Shown here piece after piece: positions 55,234 through 64,000 of a DNA stretch of 64,000 bases. Every line of letters starts with the position of its first letter. Position 1 is the stretch's first letter. The DNA is taken from positions 23,721,334 through 23,785,333 of the forward strand of contig CM028885.1 of the NCBI GenBank assembly GCA_016801885.1. The letters run 5' to 3'. The position numbers and the translations under genes are program-made. Below the pieces are notes generated by a model. That model had not been told where the DNA came from, made no database searches, and worked only from the letters and a program-made list of their open reading frames with translations. The DNA is from Toxotes chatareus. Its lineage: Eukaryota; Chordata; Actinopteri; Toxotidae.

Positions 55234-57744
55234 AACATCAGTTAGATCTGTGACCGTCAGGAGACACTTGTTAGGAAGCTCATCCATTCACAATGGACCA
55301 AAAAGATTTTGTTACTGGTTCATCCGTCCATTAGCTTTCTGCTGGATCTGGATCCAGTTGTGGACAGATTGGACAGATGTTCCTGTGAATTAAAACAGAG
55401 CCATTCTTTGACCAGTGTGACTGTGATGAACGGGTTAGTCCATAAACAAGAAAACCACTGACAGTCAGTGTTCATGAAGTAAATTTGGATCAAATTCATT
55501 TAGAAAAATGAATAAAAAGTATTAAATCAGCTAAACTAAATAGCACAAACTAAAATACTTTCAAATATTAATGACAAACAGATTTAAACAATACATTGAA
55601 CATGTTGAGTAAGAAATGATAGTGAATGATAGTGGTCATAATCTGTTATGAATGAACAGCTCCTGGACTGACAGGTTACACCAGGTGTGCGAGGGTCACC
55701 TGCTGCACCAAACACAAAAATACACTATCAACATCTGCAGCAAGGACAGTTCAGAACAACTGATCGAAATCCCACAGAACCATTCATGCAAAGTAAAAAG
55801 TGAGATTCAGCATAAACTGACTGCTGTAACACTGGACCAGCTTTTACACATTATTATGAAATCACACATCCCACCTACACAGAGCCAACACATGTAATAC
55901 TTGATCAGTATTTATAATTTAGATAGAAATTGAAAAATCCTTCAGTTTTCTGTCCTTTGTATATTTATTGTCTGTACAGTTGATGCTTTTAATGTACAGG
56001 CAGTTTATGCTTGAATAAACAGGAGTAGCTGTTGCATAAAAGCCTGATGTTTCACATGATATGAACAAAACATCATTTATATAAATATTCAACTTCAGAT
56101 TTTTACTTTGTCTCTTTTAAAAAGTGGAGCCAAACTTTTACTTTCATTTTCTTTGAACTTTTTTCTCTTTACACTGAACTGGTTTCATCAGCTTTTAAAA
56201 ATGAAGGATTTCCTGGTTTGTTACTGTTGGTTTGCTGCCTGCGTGAAGCTCTTCGTAACGTGGGCTTTGAACAGTGCTTCGTGCAGACAGAGATGACTGT
56301 GATAGAATGTACTGTTCAGATGTAACACTGATAACCTCAGTGTGATCAGCTGCAGTGAAGTGTTACAGCAGCAGGTGGCAGCAGTCTGAATGATCTGAGC
56401 TGAGAAGAGTTCATGAGGCCCCACCAGTACAATCTATCTGTTTCCCAGGGTTTAGTCAGAGCCTTGAAGACTTCCTCTTTAACTCTGCTCGGACTAAGAC
56501 AATGCTGTGAACAGCTGAATGATTAGAAGCATAACTGTGAAAACACTCACAGCTGTAGGGACTTCACACGGACTCGGTTTCCTCCACTCATCACATTATC
56601 CCACCGGTAACCTGGTGTCACGTTAAATTCCACCTTCCCTGCTCCAAATGTCGGACAGCCCAGACCACAGTCCTGCTACGATGGATGGACGGGTGAGACA
56701 GAGACCCATCCAAGGATTTACCGTCCGGCCTTGTGTCATGATCCAGTAGTACTGTCTGTATGGTTGATGCTTTGATATAGGTGATGATGATAGATGATGA
56801 TGCATCATCTATGGTTGATGTGTGTGGGTGTTGTAGCAGCTGTAACATTATCTGAAGCCACCTGCTGATGGAGATCCTGTTGTTATTTGATTAAATGTAA
56901 ACACTAATCATTTGATTGGATTTTCCATTTATTTTGATTGTTTTAATTCTGACTTTAACTTGTGTGGTTGTGGGGTAACGTGGGGTCTCAGCCAGGTGTG
57001 ACCTGTGACCTGTGAGCTGCAGCAGCCAGTGATCAGTCAGGATCATTTAGCCCTGGGTTTTGTCTCTCAGACTACATACGGTCTTCTCTATCTTCATTCT
57101 GAAGGCTGTTGGACTGAATGCAGGACATGTCCTCCTGTAAAACATGAGCCCAGATCATTACCTCCCATAGTTATGTTTTATTGTTAGATGACTTCTAGTG
57201 GCCGCGGTGATTATGACGGCCACAGGGACAAACGACCTGTGTGGTCGTTCAGGTTGGAGGACTTGTTAACCTGAGAGGGAAACCTGCAGGGAGGCACAGG
57301 TAAGAGAAAGTTAGGCATGAGCCAATCAAACACGAGGAGAGACACAAACATGGGATCCAGAGGTGGATGTGTTGGTATCACTCAGCAGACTGAACCATGT
57401 GACCGGGAACAGAGATCTTTGTTCTGCAGGAGGAAACCAGAAGCCATGCCCAGCAGGTGTACACACACACACACTGAGCTGAACTACTGATGCATGCAGG
57501 AACTCCCCAACAAACCACAGACAGAAATATCTGAGTTTCACAAAAGGAAGCTACATGGGTGTGTGTGTGTGTGTGACACACACACACACACACACACATA
57601 CTGTACTGTGATGTCAGTACAGTAAGTAGAAATAAAAGTCCCCACAGACACAGTGACCTGAACTGAGCATTACTATGTAAATGTCCAGTGTGGAATGTAC
57701 ATGCAGAATGTACTGTATGTATAATGCAGTATAATGTTTACATA
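55232..57744. other. Intergenic DNA between mecp2 and irak1, left part
   Basis: AT-rich, with no recognised gene. Near-perfect inverted (GT)n/(CA)n arms meet around 57576, and a short (AC)n occurs near 57457-57473. Open frames are short and unlike known proteins. Confidence 0.65.
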
Positions 57745-58515
57745 TACAGGTCTGGAACAAATTAAGAGACCTCTACAAAATGATCAGTGTCTCTGATGTT
57801 GGTATGTGTTTGAGTAAAAAGAACATTTTTGTTTTATTCTATAAACTACGACAACATTTCTCCCAAATTCCAAATAAACATGTTGTTATTTAGAGGATTT
57901 ATTTGCAGAAAATGACAAAGGGTCAAAATAACAAAACAGATGATCAAATAATGCAAAGAAAACAAGTTCATATTCATTTTCAAACAACACAATGTAATGT
58001 CTTAGCTTAGGAAGAGTTCAGAAATCAATATTTGTATATAATTCTGATTTTGAATCACAGCTTTCACGCGTCTTGCCGTGCTCTGCACCAGGCTGTCACA
58101 TTGCTGCTGGCTGACTTTATGACACTCACGCAGCTCAGCTGTTTGATGGCTTGAGACCATCCATCACATTCCAGAGGTTTTCAGTGGGAATCAGGTCTGG
58201 AGATTGACAGGGCCATGACAGGGTCTTGTGATCTGGTGGTCCTTCATCCACACCTTGACTGACCTGACTGTGTGGCATGGAGCATTGTCCTGTTGGAAAA
58301 AACTATCCTCAGAGTTGGGGAACATTGTCAGAGCAGATGGAAGCAGGTTGTCTTCCAGGGTGACCTTTTACGTGGTTTGATTCATGGGTCCTTTGCAAAG
58401 ATGCAGAAGCACCTCCAGATCACCACCGATCCTCCACTAAACTTCACAGCAGGTGTGAGACACAGTGGGTTGTAGGCCTCTCCAGGTCTCCGCCTAACCG
58501 TTACACCACCAAGAC
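57745..58515 (-). mobile_element. Tc1-like transposon, truncated and decayed (3' half)
   Basis: The left boundary shows Tc1-type terminal text (TACAGGTCTGGAACAAATTA, then AGAGACC). The minus strand encodes, with stops and frame slips, VRRRPGEAYNPLC, FSGGSVVIWRCF, FQQDNAPCHT and WMKDHQ, corresponding to the central catalytic region of Tc1 transposase (second Asp in QDNAPCHT). The N-terminal half is absent and the frame is interrupted, so the element is inactive. Confidence 0.8.
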
Positions 58516-58759
58516 GATTTCACTCCCCGTCTGCCCAGTCAGACAGACTAGGAGGATGTAGTGGATGCAGGGGTTGAGGGCAAGCCAGGAGAGGTGGAGG
58601 AAGGTGAGGCAGAGGAAGAGCAGCTGCTTCAACAGGACTGAGAGGACGGATGTCCCTGAGAGAGGACGACAGAAACACAGGTTTACAGAACACTACAGTT
58701 ACTACATCTTCATCTTTTATGGTGGACTGAGCACAGACTGGATCCTTCACTGACTCACT

Positions 58760-58860
58760 GTCCCCTCTTCAGCTTTATGCCACTGTTGCCTTCAGTGCTG
58801 ATCTGGGGTCAGACTCTGGGTCTCTGTAAAGCGCTATGAGACGATTCTGATTGTGGAAGT
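58760..58860 (+). repeat. Short dispersed repeat tail
   Basis: GATCTGGGGTCAGACTCTGG followed by TGTAAAGCGCTATGAGACGA resembles a tail commonly dispersed in fish genomes. Only this short piece is present and its parent family is not identified. Confidence 0.35.
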
Positions 58861-59149
58861 AGCTGGGGCTTACTGGTTAGCATGCTAACAGATTATTTCC
58901 TCAGTGTGCTGACTGCTGATCTTAGTTTACGTTTGAATGTTTGAAAGTAAAATTCTTACATAACGTCCCTTTAAATCACATCCACAACATGTATTTAATC
59001 CGGGATGGATTCAGTGAACTGACTCTTTAAAAGACATTTTATTTGTTTTAGATTGAGCGTAATATCAGCAGCTAAATATTTTAGCTTGTGATAAACACTC
59101 TGTATGTCTGTGATTACTAACAGTCTGTATGTCTGTGGAACCTGTCCCC

Positions 59150-59499
59150 TGAGTCTCTTTTCACTGCTCTCAGCACGTAAGACACGAGCTTTTATTTTTG
59201 ATGACCACGCACCGGAAGCGGCTCTTATTGCGGCACGCTTGTCGGCGGGCGGAAGTTTGCGAAGTCGTGAGACTGAACCTGGGCTGTGACCGGAGCTCCG
59301 GGATCCATCCATGCTCTGAACAGGCTTTCCTTAATCTTTTTAACGGGTTTGTCCCGGACTGCTCTGATGTGACGGACCGCTCCCGATCCCGGTGTGAATG
59401 CCCCCCCCACCCACACACACACACCCACTCGGCGGCCCGCTGTTAGCTTTTAGCTTGTTAGCTTCAAAGTTTAGTCAGACTTTAATCTGAAGGTAAAGG
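59150..59499 (+). promoter_or_regulatory. irak1 5'UTR/proximal promoter
   Basis: CpG-rich relative to its left flank (GCACCGGAAGCGGC, GTCGGCGGGCGG, GGCGGCCCG) and immediately upstream of the irak1 start codon. The ACCGGAAG motif near 59210 is a consensus ETS-type site, common in TATA-less promoters. The exact start site cannot be read. Confidence 0.45.
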
Positions 59500-62400
59500 A
59501 TGTCGGGCGGAGACCTGAGGGGACACTTTATCTACACCCTGCCGTCCTCTGTCCTCTGGGACTTCTGCAGGGTCATGGACGGACTGTCAGACCTGGACTG
59601 GACCCGTTTTGGTGAGTCAGAACCAGGACTGAGACTGCAAACGGCTAACATGGAGCAGGAGGGGAGGGTGTACCCGTCTGTCTGTGAGCTTACCTGTCTG
59701 TCAGTTTAGGCTTGATGGATGAACCCTTCATGAGACAGGAGTGGGTGTAGAGAGGTGGGGGTGGAGGGTGGTGGTTCTCTGTGTCTGTGCAGGAATAATC
59801 TGAATATGAGCATTTTTTTATTCTCTGTAATAAACGAGGCCAAATAGAATCTGACATTATTCTGATGTGAAGTCACTTCATATGTCCCACAGCCATGAGA
59901 CAACGGGCCCCTGGACACAGACATGTAGGGGCCCCCAACCTCCTACCTGGTGATTTTCAGATTCTCTGTGATTGGCTGTGGTTGGCAGTGATTGGCAGTG
60001 ATTGGCTGTGGTTGGCTGTGATTGGCTGTGGTTGGCTGTGATTGGCTGTGGTTGGCTGTGATTGGCTGTGATTGGCTGTGGTTGGCAGTGGTTGGCTGTG
60101 GTTGGCTGTGATTGGCTGTGGTTGGCTGTGATTGGCTGTGGTTGGCAGTGGTTGGCTGTGGTTGGCTGTGATTGGCTGTGATTGGCTGTGGTTGGCTGTG
60201 GTTGGCTGTGATTGGCTGTGGTTGGCAGTGGTTGGCTGTGGTTGGCTGTGATTGGCTGTGATTGGCTGTGGTTGGCTGTGGTTGGCAGTGATTGGCAGTG
60301 ATTGGCTGTGATTGGCGGCGATAGTCCCTCAGGACAGCAGTCGTCCTCCTCTCAGGGAACAGAACCAGCTGGGACCGTTGCAGCCGTTGTCTCATGTTGA
60401 CACGTTTCACTCATTCACTGTGGAGGTCACATGTTGTCAGGGGACCTCCCTGTTACTGTTACCTGTAGTTCAGGGCCGGGTTATCAGCGTGGGTCGTGTG
60501 GTGCCCTCTGTGGTCAGTCTGTGCTGAGGCCCCTGAGCAGCAATCATGTTAATTACAGATGAACAGCAGGAGAAGAGACGCTGGGGCAGAGTTAGAGCCC
60601 AAAACATGAGAGGATAAGTTAAAGATAAATCCACCTGGGCTGTAGAGCTTCAGGGAAACGGGGACTGGCCGAGGACCTCTGTCACTCAGTCAGTCCAGTG
60701 GAAGGCAGGTTTGTTTGGGACGCAGCTGTCCCTGACATACCTTACTCTGTCTCCCAGAATCTGAACAGCAGAGGTGGGGAGGGCAACGTTTGCACGAGCC
60801 ATTGAACCACAACACCCACGTGTATGGGAAACACACCAGGCGGAAATAAAGTGGAATTTTCCTTTAAGACTGAGTGTGTGACACAGTCTCAGATAAACAG
60901 ACATCAGAGTCAGGCAACCCTGTGTGGACGGGTCCGTCACGTTTTCCATTCTCGTGGTTATGAATGAAAACGATGTGGAGAAAGTTGAGTAAAGCTGCAG
61001 TCACATGCTGTGTGATGACGCTGCTCTCTGAATCGGAGGCGTGTCTGAGTCATGTGATAGTAAACTGAATCTCTTCGGATTTCAGACTTAGTTTGTTTGA
61101 GAAATAAAGTTTTATGACGTCAGTTCACACAAACAGCAGACTGATCCACGCTGGTGGTGTGAGGGATAAGCTGCTGTGTGACTGATGTGAGGCCCCGTGT
61201 TTGGTTTCAGGGCGATGAAGCTTCAAGCTGAATAAACTCAGCTTCAGAAAGTTGGACGTCCATGTGACAGAGTCAGAAACTCATAATTACGGTGACTCTG
61301 ATATGACCTGAACGCAGCATCACATGACTCGACTGTGACCGATCCAGTCTGATCTGAGGGGGGGTCGAGGGAACGTTATTAACCAGCTGGTTCGTTGGAT
61401 CGATAACTGCGTCTCTCTCTCGTAGCCTCAGAGGTCCTCGCTGATCAGACCGCTGTGCGATTGGCTGAGAGGAGGGAGAGGCGGACCGACTGGGTGATGA
61501 ACCAATGGGGGAACAGGAACGGTAGAGTCGGGGAGCTGATCGACCTATTGGAACGTCTCCAGCTGTTCCGCCCTCGTGATGTCATCCTGGGCCGTGAGTT
61601 CACCTCTGATGACCTCTGACCTCTGATGACCTCTGTGTAGAGGTTAAACTGATATTCAGCTCCTCTGTCTCTGTCTGCAGGGACGTCCAGTCTGAGGCCT
61701 GTCTCCTCCCCTCCTCCTTCTCCACCTCCTCCTGCTCCTCATCATCCTAACTTCTCCTTCCCTCAGTTTGACCCCCCTCCCAAATCCTCTGAGGCCCCGC
61801 CCACGCTGAGCACCTGCAAACTGAGCACGACAGGTAACACACACACACACACGTGTTTGTTGTTGGTGGATTAGCAGATCAGGGCAGTGAAGGTGGAACA
61901 GGTACGATGCTGACGGGCTGACAGGCTCATTCAGCTCCCAGGTGTTTCATGAGGCTGTGATCAAAGGTGAAACAGTTACCTGAAGGGGACGCACACTCAG
62001 AAACAGCTGGATCAGCATTCTGTAACCTGAAACCAGCAGCAGCACCTGCTGAATGTCTCTGAGCCAAAGGACGATCGGATGGTGACAGCTCTGCTCTTCG
62101 TCCTCTGTCCCTCATTCAGTAGATAAAGGAGGAGGAAGACCACTACCCAGACCTGCCCCGCCCCCCTCCAGTCTGCAGTCTGACCTCCACCGACCACCCC
62201 AGGTTTTTCACACACACACACACACACACACACAGGTCACTGTCATAGTTGTGAGGACACTCATTGACATAGTGCAACGTAATGAAACCATAGAATAACA
62301 AGGCGTCATGCCTCAGTCCTCCCAGCAGGTGGCGTGTGCCGGTGGAGGCGGGGTGATGTGCTGGTCGTATGAAGAGGTCCATGCTGGGACGGATGGGTTC

Positions 62401-63793
62401 TCCCCCTCCCTGCAGGTGGGGGAGGGGGGGTTTGGAGTCGTGTACAGAGCGACTCTGAGAAACACCCTCTGTGCTGTCAAGAGACTCAAACAGGTCAGCC
62501 AATCACAACACAGATCACAGGACTGGCTGAGACAGGGTCCAGTCAGAGGGTTGGGGTCTCCCACGGCGCCACGATAAATCTGAGGGGTCACAACAGGATG
62601 AACGAATGAGCGAGTGAATGATTGAATAAGTGAGTGAATGTGTTCGAGCAGGAGCAGACACGCATGAATCAGCTCAGGTGTCACCGAGCTGATGTCATCA
62701 GTGACATCATCAGAGGTGATGATGTTGTGTTGTTGCAGGACTGTCTGCTGGACTGGACTCTGCTGAGAGAGAGTTTCCAGAACGAAGTGAAGAACCTGTC
62801 AAAGTAAGTAACACGGCTGATGTTTGTCCTGAGGCCTGAGACCTGTACTACGAAGTCCAGCACACCCGGGATGTGTCTTTGCTGTCTGTCTTCACTGAGT
62901 CTAACACAGACCGTCCTGCATCACCTGGACCATGAAGCAGGTTCTCACCTGCTTCAGTTCTCTCTGGGTTTACCTGCTCTGAGCTCGGTCATGTGACAGA
63001 GGCTGAGTGAGGAAAACCGTCCACTCACCTACAGACAGACCTGACGCTCTCCATTACTCAGCACTTTACTGGAAACTCTTTTGTCCCTGTAGGAACGATG
63101 ACTCAGTGTTTCCAGTGACAGTTAAACCTGAAGTTATCTGACTAACCTCGGATCCTGCTTCGTAGTGCAGGACTCAGGTCTCTGGAGCTGAGTTTAACCC
63201 CCCCCCAGCTCCTGCTCGGCTCCTGCTCGGCTCCTGCTCGGCTCCTGCTCAGCTCCTCTGTCTCTCCTTCAGGTTCAGACATCCGAACATCGTGGACCTG
63301 CTGGGTTTCAGTGAAAGAGGAGGATCGGTGTGTCTGATCTACAGCTACATGGACAACAGATCACTGGACGACCAGCTGCACAACGTAACACACACAGAAT
63401 GTGACACACACACACACACACTAACACACGTACAGTGGACATCCAGCTGGGCTGAACTGGTGAACTGGTTTCTGGGTGCAGTCAGAGGAAACTGGTTGTT
63501 TGACTGGGTCTTAATCTCTTTAAGTGTCCTACAACATGTCAGTATTCCAGCAGGTGGTGCTGTCCAACCTGAGGTGGACATATGCTTCTTCGTCTCGTTT
63601 GTTATCTGTGTGTTTGTGTGTGTGTGTTTATGGGTCCTGGTCCCATACATCATTGAATAGTTTGTGTGTCAGACACGTGCAGAGTCCGTGTGTGTGTCAT
63701 TCTACTTTGTTTATTTGTTTTTGTTTAGTGTAGAAACTCACTCTGTTCCACACAACACACAGTTATATACACAACGGAGCGCACACACTGATG

Positions 63794-63834
<41 letters not shown>

Positions 63835-63975
63835 TGTCTGTCTGTGTGTTCAGGAGTGTGTGGTCCTGTCCTGGTCTCAGAGAGTCAGTATTGTTGAAGG
63901 AGTGTCAGCGGCACTGCAGTTCCTCCACTCCCCTCCTGATGGACACACACCGCTCATCCACGGAGACGTCAAGAG
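59500..63975 (+). CDS. irak1: irak1, interleukin-1 receptor-associated kinase 1, N-terminal two thirds (runs off right edge)
   Basis: IRAK1 is the cytosolic Ser/Thr kinase recruited with MyD88 and IRAK4 to activated Toll-like and IL-1 receptors. Eight coding exons join in phase: 59500-59611, 61426-61593, 61681-61833, 62123-62202, 62329-62493, 62739-62803, 63273-63384 and 63854-63975. Residues 1-93 form the death domain (FCRVMDGLSDLDWTRF, WGNRNGRVGELIDLLERLQ, FRPRDVI; compare human ARVADLVHILTHLQLLRARD). Residues about 94-171 are a Pro/Ser-rich ProST linker. The kinase begins about 190: glycine loop VGEGGFGVVYRA, ATP-binding lysine CAVKRLK, FRHPNIVDLLGF, tyrosine gatekeeper in LIYSYMDNRSL, and the catalytic-loop HGDVK at the last visible codons. 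The C-lobe lies beyond the window. The last donor (AAGAG/GTCAAC) is weak. IRAK1 is preferred over IRAK2-4 from the death-domain and linker match and from adjacency to mecp2. Confidence 0.93.
59971..60320. repeat. 10-bp minisatellite (ATTGGCTGTG/GTTGGCTGTG), 35 units
   Basis: Exactly 35 head-to-tail 10-bp units in unbroken register within irak1 intron 1. Unit types are ATTGGCTGTG, GTTGGCTGTG and variants with CAGTG. Seventeen units begin ATTGG, an inverted CCAAT core. The minus-strand QPTTANHSQ-type frame is an artefact of the array. Confidence 0.95.
60321..61425. other. Rest of irak1 intron 1
   Basis: About 1.1 kb with no recognised element beyond a polypyrimidine tract (GTCTCTCTCTCGTAG) before exon 2. 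Confidence 0.7.
62834..63179 (-). mobile_element. MITE-like non-autonomous DNA transposon, copy 2
   Basis: Flanked by the same terminal inverted repeat as copy 1 (CCTGTACTACGAAG at 62842, inverted end at 63171). It lies in the irak1 intron between the exons ending at 62803 and starting at 63273. Its sequence is the reverse complement of copy 1 over most of its length, with an internal block of about 60 bp missing or replaced. It starts only about 30 bp after an exon. Confidence 0.75.
63207..63254 (+). repeat. CTCCTGCTCGG tandem repeat at an irak1 splice acceptor
   Basis: About four 11-bp units (CTCCTGCTCGG) lie 20-65 nt upstream of the acceptor at 63272, in the branch-point/polypyrimidine region. 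Confidence 0.85.
63797..63844. repeat. (TG)n microsatellite at an irak1 splice acceptor
   Basis: A TG run followed by CTGTCTGTCTG directly precedes the acceptor TTCAG of the last visible irak1 exon (starting 63854). It could influence splicing efficiency. Confidence 0.9.
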
Positions 63976-64000
63976 GTCAACATGACATCAGCAACTCGTC

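Noticed and set aside
58520..58750. Hydrophobic minus-strand reading (LLFLCLTFLHLSWLALNPC) beside the Tc1 remnant
   Set aside because: Looks membrane-like, but it is short and has no matching splice neighbours or identifiable family.
59943..60410. 155-codon minus-strand frame rich in SQPTTANH
   Set aside because: It is produced entirely by the 10-bp array in irak1 intron 1. Because 10 is not divisible by 3, the peptide repeat arises from a 30-bp cycle.

Overview
This window looks like nuclear DNA of a ray-finned (probably percomorph) fish. Genes are split into many short exons with GT/AG introns. (CA)n, (GA)n and minisatellite arrays are abundant, Tc1 and Rex1-like transposon debris is present, and the conceptual proteins match vertebrate families exon by exon. 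There is no operon structure, phage or CRISPR.

Five protein-coding genes can be assembled by hand with matching splice phases. (1) tfe3 (minus, 1-2974, runs off the left edge): the N-terminal exons of an MiT/TFE bHLH-zip factor, with a CRE/CCAAT/GC-box promoter near 3590-3870. (2) fgd1 (minus, 15770-34228): 18 coding exons, 1,056 codons, giving a proline-rich N-terminus, DH, PH, FYVE and second PH domain; a second possible first exon lies at 28585-28642. (3) A Kar5/Brambleberry-family membrane protein (minus, 35973-39897): ten coding exons, 483 codons. (4) mecp2 (minus, 45006-54898): six exons, 1,026 codons, about twice the mammalian length because of a Gln/Pro/Ser-rich C-terminal expansion. 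(5) irak1 (plus, 59500-63975, runs off the right edge): death domain, ProST linker and the N-lobe of the kinase up to the catalytic-loop Asp.

Layout: tfe3 is followed by about 12.8 kb without a recognisable gene (2975-15769). This contains a CpG-rich promoter-like patch at 6780-7350 and ends in a very long (GA)n/(GT)n composite just downstream of the fgd1 stop codon. The first intron of fgd1 (about 10.9 kb) is the main repeat reservoir: a tRNA-like SINE, a Rex1-like LINE piece, a Tc1 remnant, a bipartite dispersed repeat and several microsatellite and minisatellite arrays. The Kar5-like gene follows, then about 5.1 kb of probable mecp2 3'UTR/intergenic DNA, mecp2, a head-to-head 4.6 kb gap to irak1, and irak1 itself.

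The human orthologues of tfe3, fgd1, mecp2 and irak1 are all X-linked, so this is a compacted piece of an ancestral linkage group with local inversion: mecp2 and irak1 are divergent here but same-strand neighbours in human. The genes share no single pathway: lysosomal/nutrient transcription (TFE3), Cdc42 activation (FGD1), nuclear-envelope fusion (Kar5-like), methyl-DNA reading (MeCP2) and TLR/IL-1 signalling (IRAK1). The most notable observations are the giant intron-enriched mecp2, five tandem 15-nt splice donors in the Kar5-like gene, a 35-unit 10-bp array carrying 17 ATTGG motifs in irak1 intron 1, an inverted pair of MITE copies, and the candidate alternative fgd1 first exon.
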